NCBI GenBank assembly: GCA_020631395.1
Contig: JAHDHI010000020.1
Span: 1-64,000 of the forward strand
From: Bizionia sp.
GTDB lineage: Bacteria; Bacteroidota; Bacteroidia; Flavobacteriales; Flavobacteriaceae
DNA length: 64,000 nt
Reading direction: 5' to 3'
Positions 50,911 through 60,700 of the stretch are shown piece after piece (positions within the stretch are counted from its first letter, which is position 1; every line of letters starts with the position of its first letter). The notes under the pieces are model-generated. The model had not been told where the DNA came from. It worked only from the letters and a program-made list of their open reading frames with translations, and searched no databases. The position numbers and the translations under genes are program-made.

Positions 50911-52326
50911 ATGAAAGGACAACTAAAAAAAGAAGGTCTTAGTGCTCTATGCGTATACTTGTTTACGTGGTTGTTTGCTCTTCTTTTCGTATTGTATCAA
51001 TATGTGAATGATGGCTCTTCGTTTGCTGAAGGCCTCAATGCTTTTTTTGATCTGGCTAAACGAAAGAATGTTCAAATTGCACTCCATATTCTGTTCTTGA
51101 CGTTCTATTTGATTTTTATTGTTATTCGCTATTTCGTCAAGGTGTATAGAAATAAAGGGGTTGTAACTATGATAAGGCGTTTCGTTTTACGTTTGGTGCT
51201 ACCTGTTCTCCTGTTGTCGTTTTCGTATAATTCCATTGTTCACATGAACAACAATGAAGGTTATGGGTATGAGTGGGATCATTCGGTAGAAAATCCCAAT
51301 GATCATTCCAACAACTTGTATGATTTAGATGAAAAACATCGAGGAGTTCACGTATTTGGTTGGACAAACAACAATGACAAAGCCTTGGCGGATGTGATAA
51401 AAAACAACGTAGAATGGGTTGCCATTGTCCCATTCCTCTATCAAGAGGATGAACAAACGAAAACAATGAGAACACCAAGAACCGTTGGTAAATGGTCACG
51501 ACAGGATTCTACATTCATAAAGGCAATAAATGATTCTCATGAAAAGCGAGTACGAGTAATGCTCAAGCCTCATCTATGGTTGGATAAGGGCTGGCGTTCC
51601 AATGTCACAATGCAATCAGATGAAGAGTGGGACTACTGGTTTGAATCCTATCGCGAAAACATGTTGCATTATGCAAAAATGGCAGCATTGACGAAAGTGG
51701 AACTATTGTGCATTGGTACGGAATTGAGAACCTCCATAAAGCAACAGCCGAAAGCTTGGATGTCTTTGGTAAAGGACATTAGGGCAATATATCATGGAAA
51801 ATTGACCTATGCAGCCAATTGGGATGATGACAATGATTTGGGGGAATTTTGGGATGCCATGGATTATATTGGCATACAAGCATACTTTCCTTTGACCAAG
51901 GATAAGGCTCCAGATTTGGAAACCATAAAAGCTGGTTGGGGCAATCACATCAGCAATCTGGAGGAATTGTCAAAGAAATACGACAGACCCATCTTGTTTA
52001 CGGAAGTAGGTTACAAAAGTGAGGTTTCCGCAACAATAAAACCTTGGGAATGGGATTCTTTGTTTAGTGGAATCTCCAAAAAGAAGTCAGACATAACACA
52101 ACAACTCGCCTATCAGGCACTTTTTGAAAGCCTATGGCACAAAAAGTGGTTTGCAGGACTATACATTTGGCAATGGCAAGTACACTCAAAGAAAGAAAAA
52201 GCCTTGAAGAACTTGGATTTTTCACCTCGTTTCAAACCCGCTGAAAATACAATTGCAAAATGGTTTGGCAAACCTTCCAATGCGAATGACATTGAAAAGT
52301 TTTTCATCTATAGTGGATTGCCATAG
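50911..52326 (+). CDS. Membrane-anchored GH113-like glycoside hydrolase
   Basis: A 471-residue protein. The first 110 residues hold three hydrophobic helices (about 11-31, 55-75, 92-108) with no cleavable signal. The rest is a TIM-barrel like GH113 mannanases. It includes GVHVFGWTNNN, a putative acid/base E271 in LLCIGTELR and a putative nucleophile E365 in LFTEVGYKS, plus IQAYFPL and YIWQW near the end. The enzyme is therefore displayed on the periplasmic side of the inner membrane, unlike most secreted GH113. The substrate may be an envelope glycan. The gene converges with the M16 peptidase with a 19-base overlap. Confidence 0.8.
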   Translation: MKGQLKKEGLSALCVYLFTWLFALLFVLYQYVNDGSSFAEGLNAFFDLAKRKNVQIALHILFLTFYLIFIVIRYFVKVYRNKGVVTMIRRFVLRLVLPVLLLSFSYNSIVHMNNNEGYGYEWDHSVENPNDHSNNLYDLDEKHRGVHVFGWTNNNDKALADVIKNNVEWVAIVPFLYQEDEQTKTMRTPRTVGKWSRQDSTFIKAINDSHEKRVRVMLKPHLWLDKGWRSNVTMQSDEEWDYWFESYRENMLHYAKMAALTKVELLCIGTELRTSIKQQPKAWMSLVKDIRAIYHGKLTYAANWDDDNDLGEFWDAMDYIGIQAYFPLTKDKAPDLETIKAGWGNHISNLEELSKKYDRPILFTEVGYKSEVSATIKPWEWDSLFSGISKKKSDITQQLAYQALFESLWHKKWFAGLYIWQWQVHSKKEKALKNLDFSPRFKPAENTIAKWFGKPSNANDIEKFFIYSGLP

Positions 52327-55133
52327 ATATCCAATTCAACAACGGTCTTTCCAAGTTTTTTCACTTCTTCAAACTGTGTAACCTTGTCCCCTACGACTAC
52401 ATAGATCATATCTTCTTCGTTCAAGTACTTTGCAATGATAGCCTTGTAATCTTCCAAACTCATATTTACCAATTCTTCTTGATCTTCTTCGGTAAAGGTT
52501 TGCGATCTATTGTATTTGCTTATGTTTCTGAGCATTCCCAACTGTGCCCCCAAACTTTCGTAAGCTCTGGTGCTTGCTTTCAATATCTTATTTTTGGTCA
52601 ATTCCACTTCTGCATCGGAAAAGTCATTTTCATAATTTGAAACCATGTCTTTGATGATCTCCAACGATTTCAATGTTGCATTGGCTCTCACACTAGTTCT
52701 TATGGTGAATGGCCCTATTTCCTTGTTGTTGGAAATACCTGAATAAGCGCCATATGTGTATCCCTTACCAATTCTTAGAGTTTGGAATAACTTGCCGCTC
52801 GAGCCTCCTCCAAGAATTTCGTTTGCAAATCTCAAATTGTTTGCATCGTCATCTTTTGCTGACAAAGCCAGTTTTCCAATTTGAAAAACGGATTGTTTTG
52901 CTCCTGGAAAATCAATGAAATAAAGTTTGTTTCCCGCAGTGGATTCAGGCAAATCATATTTTGGAAATGTAATTTCCTTGGACTCCCATTCGTTTAAAGC
53001 AGCTATGGTTTTTTCTGCCATTTCCTCCTTTATGGCACCGGCAATATGGAAGGTTGCATCTTTTGGGGACAGATTGGTGTAATAGTCTTTCAGGTCTTTC
53101 AAAGTGATGCCTTTGGTGGATTCTTGAGTTCCAGATGCTGGGATTGCAAAAGCATGGTTTTCTCCATAAATCAACTTGTTGTATACCATGGAGGCTATTG
53201 AACTCGGGTTTGCTTCCCTTCCTTTCAGACTCGTCTCTAAAGCTGTTTTCAATCGGTTGAATTCTTTTTCGTCCCAACGTGGTTCAAGCAAGATTTCTTT
53301 AACTAGGTTTATTGTCTCATTGAAATTCTTGGTCAAGCACGAGCCTGAAATGTGAAAGTCTTCATTTGAAGAATAGATGTTGATTCTTGCACCTAGCAAA
53401 TCTATGGCCTCTTCTAAATCTGCTGGTGTTTTGTTTATGGTACCTTGCATCATGAGGTCACTCAACAAATTGGCAACTCCAGACTTCTCCCTTGGATCCA
53501 ACAAATGCCCACCGGGAATGGTTATGTCAAACTCTACGAGTGGCACTTCATTGTTTTCAACCCCATAAAGAGCCATCCCATTTTCAAGTTTTCCCGTCCA
53601 TATTTTCGGGGATTTGAACAGTGGTAGTTTTCCAAAACTCGGCTCACTCCTATCGAATTTGGTTTTTGTTTTTTCATAGACAGCTTCTTCGCCTTGGCTT
53701 ACTTCTTCGTTTGCCACGTTTTGCTTTACTTCCTCAACCCATACTTTTGCTTCTTCTGCTTCAGCTACTGCCAGTTCCAATTGTCCTTTTGGAACCATGC
53801 TTGTCATTACGTAGTTTTTGTTCTTTATGTATTTTTCATAGGCATTCATTACATCTTGGGCAGTGACTGCCTTGGTTAGTTTGGCGATTTTGGTAATGTA
53901 GCTTGGATCTCCTATGAATTCATTGTCTTCCACTAGTTGAAACGCTTTGTTCAAGACCGTACTTACACTTCTATACAAATTGGTTTCGGCAGTGGCTTTA
54001 ATACGCTTTAAATCACTTGAGTTGACACCATTCTTTTCAAATCGCAATAGTCCTTCGTCTATGGCTGACTTTACGGCATCCAAATCTACTCCAGTGTTGG
54101 CTCTAACCCTAAAGACAAATTCTCCTGCCAATTCGCTGCTGTTTTGATATGTGCCTACACTTGGTGCCAATTTCTGCTCTTCCACGATAACATTGTAAAG
54201 CGGTGATTTCTTACTCCCACTTAACAATTGCCCCAGAATGCTCAACGCATACTTGTCCTCATGATATTCCTCCACGGTAGGAAATACGATGCGAAGCTCT
54301 GGTAGTTTTGCGAAGTTGTCCTCAAAGTACAACGATTTGTCTTTTTTCAATGTTACTGGCATGGCAGGGATGTCTTCCACTTCTGGTCCACTCAGAATTT
54401 CTCCAAACCACTGCTCTACCAACATTTTGGTCTCATCTACATCTATGTCTCCTGCAATAACCAAAGATGCATTGCTAGCCCCATAGTATTTGGCATAAAA
54501 TTCCTTGACGTCTTCTATAGTTGCTGCTTGCAAATCCGGCAAGGCGCCAATGACCGTCCAATTGTATGGGTGCCCTTCTGGATATAGGTTTTTTCTAATA
54601 ATTTCATTGGTATAGCCATAGGCGGCATTGTCCACACGTTGACGCTTTTCATTTTTGACAACTTGCTTTTCACGCTCCAGGGCAGCCTCGGTCACTGTAT
54701 TTATCATATAGCCAAAACGATCAGAATCTATCCAAAGGATCTTTTTGAATGCATCTTTTGGAACCACTTCATAATATACCGTATAGTCGTTGGAAGTTCC
54801 TCCGTTGCGACTTCCTCCCCATTCTGGAATCATCTTGCGATTTGCTCCAACAGGAACATTTTCACTGTCGTTGAAACTCATATGCTCAAAAAAGTGAGCA
54901 AATCCCGTTTTCCCCGGTTTCTCTCTATTGGACCCAACGTGCATCATGGTCGCTACAGCTACTATGGGATCACTATGATCTTCGTGAAGGATGACTTCCA
55001 ATCCATTGTCCAAAGTGAATTTCTCATAACTTATTTTAAAATCGTCTGCTATTTCGGTTTTTTCTTTTTCTGAGGAACAGGAAACAAGTAACAATACTGC
55101 TAAAACAAATGGTATTTTCAATGGACTCATCAT
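52308..55133 (-). CDS. M16 family zinc peptidase, lipoprotein
   Basis: About 941 residues. A lipoprotein signal ends in LLVSCSS (Cys 19). Two M16 halves follow. The first has the inverted zinc motif HFFEH (80-84) and the downstream Glu in EKQVVKNEKRQR, so it is active-type. The second half (from about 500, EKSGVANLLSDLMMQG) lacks the motif and is structural. These clam-shaped peptidases degrade peptides, here probably in the periplasm. The frame opens at 55214, but the lipoprotein signal decides for ATG 55133 or 55130. Confidence 0.9.
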   Translation of the reverse strand: MMSPLKIPFVLAVLLLVSCSSEKEKTEIADDFKISYEKFTLDNGLEVILHEDHSDPIVAVATMMHVGSNREKPGKTGFAHFFEHMSFNDSENVPVGANRKMIPEWGGSRNGGTSNDYTVYYEVVPKDAFKKILWIDSDRFGYMINTVTEAALEREKQVVKNEKRQRVDNAAYGYTNEIIRKNLYPEGHPYNWTVIGALPDLQAATIEDVKEFYAKYYGASNASLVIAGDIDVDETKMLVEQWFGEILSGPEVEDIPAMPVTLKKDKSLYFEDNFAKLPELRIVFPTVEEYHEDKYALSILGQLLSGSKKSPLYNVIVEEQKLAPSVGTYQNSSELAGEFVFRVRANTGVDLDAVKSAIDEGLLRFEKNGVNSSDLKRIKATAETNLYRSVSTVLNKAFQLVEDNEFIGDPSYITKIAKLTKAVTAQDVMNAYEKYIKNKNYVMTSMVPKGQLELAVAEAEEAKVWVEEVKQNVANEEVSQGEEAVYEKTKTKFDRSEPSFGKLPLFKSPKIWTGKLENGMALYGVENNEVPLVEFDITIPGGHLLDPREKSGVANLLSDLMMQGTINKTPADLEEAIDLLGARINIYSSNEDFHISGSCLTKNFNETINLVKEILLEPRWDEKEFNRLKTALETSLKGREANPSSIASMVYNKLIYGENHAFAIPASGTQESTKGITLKDLKDYYTNLSPKDATFHIAGAIKEEMAEKTIAALNEWESKEITFPKYDLPESTAGNKLYFIDFPGAKQSVFQIGKLALSAKDDDANNLRFANEILGGGSSGKLFQTLRIGKGYTYGAYSGISNNKEIGPFTIRTSVRANATLKSLEIIKDMVSNYENDFSDAEVELTKNKILKASTRAYESLGAQLGMLRNISKYNRSQTFTEEDQEELVNMSLEDYKAIIAKYLNEEDMIYVVVGDKVTQFEEVKKLGKTVVELDIYGNPL

Positions 55134-55232
55134 AATATTTTTTTTAAAGATAGATATTATATTTACAATAGTAAAAAAGATTGTATGGCCATTTTTCATT
55201 AAGTTTACAGTCAAATTTAGTTTACTTAACCC

Positions 55233-57419
55233 ATGAAAAGAATTACACTGATATTTTGCTTTTTATCTTGTTCGACATTTTACATTTCCAATGCTCAACA
55301 ATCCGTTGCCAGAGAGTGGAACGAACAATTGCTGAACGCCATTCGTATTGATTATGCCAGACCAACGGTGCACGCAAGAAATCTATTTCATTCCAGCATT
55401 GTCATGTATGATGCTTGGGCCGTTTTCGACAATACTGCCGAAACGGTACTATTGGGCAAGACGTTTGGTGGTTATGTTTGTGATTTTACAGGCATTGCCA
55501 TACCTTCTGACATAGAATCTGCTAGACATGAGGTTATTAGTTATGCAATATATCGCTTGTTGAGTCACAGGTTTGCAAATTCTCCAGGAAGTACTACTGC
55601 TTTGAACGATTTCAACGTGCTTTTCACAAGTTATGGATATGATACGGCCTTCACTTCTACGGATTACTCCACGAACTCCTATGCTGCTTTGGGAAACTAT
55701 TTGGCAGAACAGATGATTGCCTTTGGAATGCTAGACAACTCCAATGAAGCGAATGACTATGCCAATCAATACTACACTCCAAGCAATGATCCATTGGTTT
55801 TGGAATTGTATTCGGATGAGAACCCATTGAATGATCCAAATGCATGGCAACCTTTGGCCTTCGATGTTTACATAGACCAAAGCGGCAATGTTTTTCCTTC
55901 TGACATTCCAGACTTTCTAAGTCCAGAATGGGGGCAGGTAAAACCTTTTTGTTTAAAACCCTCCGATTTGGAAATCTTGAACAACGACTTTGATTGCTAT
56001 GTTTATAAAAACCCTGGAGATCCTTTATACATCCAAAACTCAACAGACAATGGCATAGCAGACCCTTACAAATGGCATTTTGCACTAGTTGCTTCTTGGT
56101 CATCCCACATGGATCCCAGCGATCCAACAGAAATTGACATCTCCCCTGCTTCCATAGGGAATTACGACATTGAAGATTTTCCAGAAACATTTGCGGACTA
56201 TCAAGCATTTTACGACTTTACGAATGGAGGAGATTCCAGTCCGGGCCACAATTTAAACCCCTTTACCAATGCGCCTTATGTGCCACAAATGGTAAAACGA
56301 GCCGATTACGCTAGAGTTCTTGCAGAGTTTTGGGCCGATGGTCCTGATTCCGAAACCCCTCCTGGTCACTGGTTCACATTGCTGAACTATGTTAGCGATC
56401 ACCCTCAGACGATCAAGAAAATGGAAGGCGTAGGAGCTGTCCTAGATGATTTGGAATGGGATGTCAAATCTTATTTGACTTTAGGTAGTGCCATGCATGA
56501 TTCAGCCGTTGCCACATGGGGAATTAAAGGTTACTATGACTATGTCAGACCAATTTCTGCCATTCGATACATGGCTGGAAAAGGACAAAGCACCGATAGT
56601 AGCCTTCCTAGTTTCGACCCGCACGGTCTTCCCTTGATTCCAGGGAAAATAGAATTGATTGAAACCGGAGATCCCTTGGCTGGAAGCAACGATGAAAATG
56701 TAGGAAAGATAAAAATATTTGCATGGAAAGGGCCTGATTTCATATCGGATCCAGAAACCGACGTTGCTGGTGTTGATTGGATTTTAGGAACTCACTGGTG
56801 GTCATACCAAAGAGGAACGTTTGTAACACCTCCCTTTGCGGGTTATTTGTCAGGGCATTCGACTTTTTCCAGAGCTGCAGCCGAAACTTTGACCATACTT
56901 ACAGGAGATCCATTTTTTCCCGGAGGAATGGGAACATTTGATGTCACGGCCAATGAATTTCTAGTTTTTGAAGATGGGCCTTCTCAAAGTTTCACTTTGC
57001 AATGGGCCACTTACAGAGATGCATCGGATCAAACAAGTCTATCCCGTATTTGGGGAGGTATTCATCCTCCCATTGACGATATCAAAGGAAGACAAATTGG
57101 AGCTGAAATAGGAATCGAGTCTTTTGCATTGGCCAAGACTTACTTTAACGGAACCAGCTTATCTACCAACAATGTCACATTGGAAGAGAGTATCTCTTTG
57201 TTCCCAATCCCTTTTGACAATGAATTGACTGTAAATTACAATGGTGAAGACGCTATGAACATAAAGTTATACAGCATTACTGGCACTTTGGTTCTCGAAC
57301 AGAATATAAGACCCAATCAAATCCTAAAAGCAGGAGCCTTGTCCTCTGGAATATATTTTGCCAAGATTTCCACACTTGACGATGATGAATCTATCATAAA
57401 GAAAATAATTAAAAACTAA
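55233..57419 (+). CDS. Vanadium haloperoxidase / PAP2-family secreted protein with T9SS sorting domain
   Basis: A 728-residue exported protein: signal peptide (about 1-21), a large helical domain, then motifs shared by vanadium haloperoxidases and PAP2 phosphatases: DYVRPISAIRY, GYLSGHSTFSRAAAE and SRIWGGIHPPIDDIKGR with the His that would bind vanadate. The last 75 residues (SLFPIPFDNELTVNYNG ... GIYFAKIS) are a type IX secretion sorting domain. It could oxidise halides with peroxide or act as an acid phosphatase; sequence alone does not decide. It is followed 7 bases later by a DUF3817 gene. Confidence 0.85.
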   Translation: MKRITLIFCFLSCSTFYISNAQQSVAREWNEQLLNAIRIDYARPTVHARNLFHSSIVMYDAWAVFDNTAETVLLGKTFGGYVCDFTGIAIPSDIESARHEVISYAIYRLLSHRFANSPGSTTALNDFNVLFTSYGYDTAFTSTDYSTNSYAALGNYLAEQMIAFGMLDNSNEANDYANQYYTPSNDPLVLELYSDENPLNDPNAWQPLAFDVYIDQSGNVFPSDIPDFLSPEWGQVKPFCLKPSDLEILNNDFDCYVYKNPGDPLYIQNSTDNGIADPYKWHFALVASWSSHMDPSDPTEIDISPASIGNYDIEDFPETFADYQAFYDFTNGGDSSPGHNLNPFTNAPYVPQMVKRADYARVLAEFWADGPDSETPPGHWFTLLNYVSDHPQTIKKMEGVGAVLDDLEWDVKSYLTLGSAMHDSAVATWGIKGYYDYVRPISAIRYMAGKGQSTDSSLPSFDPHGLPLIPGKIELIETGDPLAGSNDENVGKIKIFAWKGPDFISDPETDVAGVDWILGTHWWSYQRGTFVTPPFAGYLSGHSTFSRAAAETLTILTGDPFFPGGMGTFDVTANEFLVFEDGPSQSFTLQWATYRDASDQTSLSRIWGGIHPPIDDIKGRQIGAEIGIESFALAKTYFNGTSLSTNNVTLEESISLFPIPFDNELTVNYNGEDAMNIKLYSITGTLVLEQNIRPNQILKAGALSSGIYFAKISTLDDDESIIKKIIKN

Positions 57420-57426
57420 AATAAGA

Positions 57427-57708
57427 ATGCTTAACATTTTCCGAATCACTGCCTTTTTAGAAGGAATATCCTATATACTCTTGTTGTTTGTTGCGACACC
57501 CATAAAATATTTTGGAGATGATCCTCAATATGTAAAAATGCTGGGAATGCCACATGGTCTATTGTTTGTTGCCTATGTTGCATTGGCGATATTTTTACGC
57601 TCAACATACAAATGGGACACCAAGACCTTTCTAATTATCCTAGTTGGCTCATTGATTCCATTTGGAACGTTTTATGTAGATAAAAAATACTTGAAACCTT
57701 TGGTTTAA
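57427..57708 (+). CDS. DUF3817 small integral membrane protein
   Basis: A 93-residue membrane protein with three hydrophobic helices and the DUF3817 pattern: FRITAFLEGISYILLL at the start, KMLGMPHGLLFVAYVA in the middle, SLIPFGTFYVDKK at the end. The function is unknown. It follows the haloperoxidase-family gene by 7 bases and shares its terminator. Confidence 0.9.
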   Translation: MLNIFRITAFLEGISYILLLFVATPIKYFGDDPQYVKMLGMPHGLLFVAYVALAIFLRSTYKWDTKTFLIILVGSLIPFGTFYVDKKYLKPLV

Positions 57709-57715
57709 TACGGAA

Positions 57716-57746
57716 AAGAGCCTGTTCTCTTGGAAAACAGGCTCTT
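57716..57746. terminator. Terminator between converging genes
   Basis: AAGAGCCTGTT (57716-57726) pairs exactly with AACAGGCTCTT (57736-57746), with a 9-base loop and a T run to 57750. It ends the DUF3817 transcript on the plus strand; flanking A bases on the left may let it also stop the M43 transcript. Confidence 0.85.
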
Positions 57747-57771
57747 TTTTAAAACATAAAAAGAATCGTAC

Positions 57772-60700
57772 TTACCTCACAATAATCTTGGTGATTGTAT
57801 TGATTCCGGTTTCTCCTATTCTTGTATTCAATAGATACAAACCAGCTGGTAGTTTACTCTCTAACCTTATCGTTTTTATCGTTTCTAATCTTTTTTCTTC
57901 AATTAGTTCGAAGACCTTTTTCCCGGTAACATCGTAAATCTCCATTTTAACCATTCCTTCTTCTTTCGTATTGAAATTGACATTCAATACATTTCCTTCT
58001 TGTGACATTGGGTTTGGATAAACATTGACTTTGTTCAAATTCTCAGCATTCTTTTCGAGACCAGCCAAGAATGTTTTTCCCACGGATGAGATGGTCACAC
58101 CGTAATCCTCTACTTCACCATAACTCATCATATCGCAAGGCACACCAGAAATTGGGGAATATGCTACTCGTAAACGCATTCTGGTCGTTCCTATGGCTGC
58201 ATCTTGGGGAACAGTGATGAAAACTTGACCTGTCGTACCGGAAGTCTTGTTCAACTCAGTGAACTCATCTGCGTCTTCGAAATCACCATCCTTGTTCCAG
58301 TCGAACCAAACATATATCTCATCTTTGGTCCCGTCTTGATATGGAGTTATTGTTACATCCAAACTGTTGGTCGATCCAATCGTCAAGTTTGCGTTTGTTG
58401 TATCTGTAAAATCCTCATAGCCAGAATCTCCTCTATTCGAGATATTCTCAATCTCTGCAAACTGAACAGATGTGATGGCCTCAGGCCCTTTTAATCCGCC
58501 AGCATCACAATACTGGGTATCAGGGTTGCCTCCACCATCATTAGTCACATTGACATTGTAATCTTCAACTTCTCCATATTCCATGAAATCACATGGAACA
58601 GCTGAAGTAGGGTAATATGCCACTCGCAAACGCATTCTTGTGATTCCCAAGACAGCATCTTCCGGAACACTGATAGTTGCTTGTCCGCTAGTCCCTGAAT
58701 TCTTGGTCAATTGCTTGAACTCATCTGCATCGTCAAAATCTCCATCTTGGTTCCAATCGAACCAAGCATATATCTCATCATTGGTTCCATCCTGATATCC
58801 GATGATGTTCACATTTAAATTGTTGTTGGTACCAACTCCTACCGTTGCTACTTGGCTTGTGAAATACTCGTAACCTGCTTCATTCCTTCCAGAGGCATTC
58901 TCTATTCCCGCAAAGGTCACCATAGAGATGGTTTCTGGTCCACTGTTGCCGCTGGCCACACAATAGTCATCAGGTTCTCCATTTTCATCTCCAGATTCCA
59001 ACGTGCCAGCCTTTATAGGAGTTTCTGGGGTTCCACTGATGGCGAACTTATGAAATTTGAATGTATTCCCTCCGTTGCTTACACTCAATTGTACCCAGCC
59101 ATAGTGAGTACGTTCGGATCTTATGATTCTGAAACCTACATATTTCTTTTTGTTCCTCCAAGCTTGATATGTTTCGGAGTCTATCATATGTTGTCCTCTT
59201 CCTGCATAATACTCCCGACCATTCATCCATTGGTTGTTTGGTCCGATGACAGTTCCTGCATCCAAAGGCGAGAGTTCGTAATTGTCATTGGCAATGGCAT
59301 CTTTTCTCCAGCTGATGAATTTTATTCCCTTGACATCTCCCGTATCATAATTTTGCATTTGATAAATTTGAGTCTGCCTGTCTATGCTCACATGTGACGA
59401 CAATACAGCAAAGGCACCGGTTCCAGCCGATGGATCACTCACAATCAATTCATTGTCATCAAGTGTCTTTGAAAAAGTTTCACCTATGTGTTCCAAATTC
59501 AATGTGAATTCGCTAAACAACACTTTGGAAGCATCGTTGGAAGAGAATGCCGCATCCAAAAATTCAAAGTCGATGTCATCATGATATTCCCATACATCAC
59601 CAGCCAATGTAGAATTTCCCAACATGGACAACTTTACTCTATTGTTGTTCAATACCGTCGCCCTGAATTGCAACCCTGTAGGTACATTGTCCACTGTATA
59701 ATGTGTTCCTGCCACAAGATTTCCTGATGTTGAAAAACTACCTCCCTTCAAATCGACGATAATGTCATTCTCCATGGAACCGTCATTGCTGACAGATTCC
59801 AAAAACCTATCTTTGGAATAGATGACGTGAGGTTTATCTATATTGGCATTCAAAGCACTTCCTATGTCTGGATTAACCGCCATGGATAGCAATCTACCAA
59901 ATTTGCCATCACTCGATACCGATGCCTTGATCCATCCATACATATATGTTCCAGTGACGGTTTTCGTTCTAAAACCAAAATACCCGGTTTTGCCATGCCA
60001 ATTGCCATAAGACGCACTGGTAAGTGTCGCCGGTGCGGTTTGAGTAGTCACACCTGGCAACCAACTTCCTGGAGAGTTGGCTCCAATGCTGCTACCTTCA
60101 GAAAAGTATGAGATGTCAACGCTACCGCTATTGCACAATAATTCCAAGCTTCTACTAGGATTGTCTACGACGAGGGCCGACCCATCATAATTCAATAGTC
60201 TGACCTTCAAGGCTCCATTTGGAGAGGCTGTGGAATTGAAATGGGTTATGTAAGATCTATTTGCTTCATCTTGTCCAATTGCCTTCAAGATTGTTGGGGA
60301 AAAAGTCTCATAATAAACCTCATAATCGTCTATGAAGTTGATTTTGTATGTTCCAGTGGTAGAAAATATCTCATCTACTCCACCGACAACGGCTGGATTC
60401 AGTAATGTAATGGAAAAACTACTTGAATCACTTTCCTCATGATCATTGGCTTGTCCTTCCAAAGTGATCTCGCCAGAGACGTTGTCTGTGATGTCTATTC
60501 TTACATTTAGACCGCTAGGTACCCCACTCGTAGTATAATGGATGCCTTCTTTCAACACTCCAGTAGTAGCAAAATTGGCACCATCTACGGCTTTGATTCT
60601 TCTTTTGTTGATAATACCTCCGTCATTGCTGAAATCTTCCGACAATGCCAACAATTTATCTATGTCATCATCATTTCTATCTTGATAATTGAATAGTATC

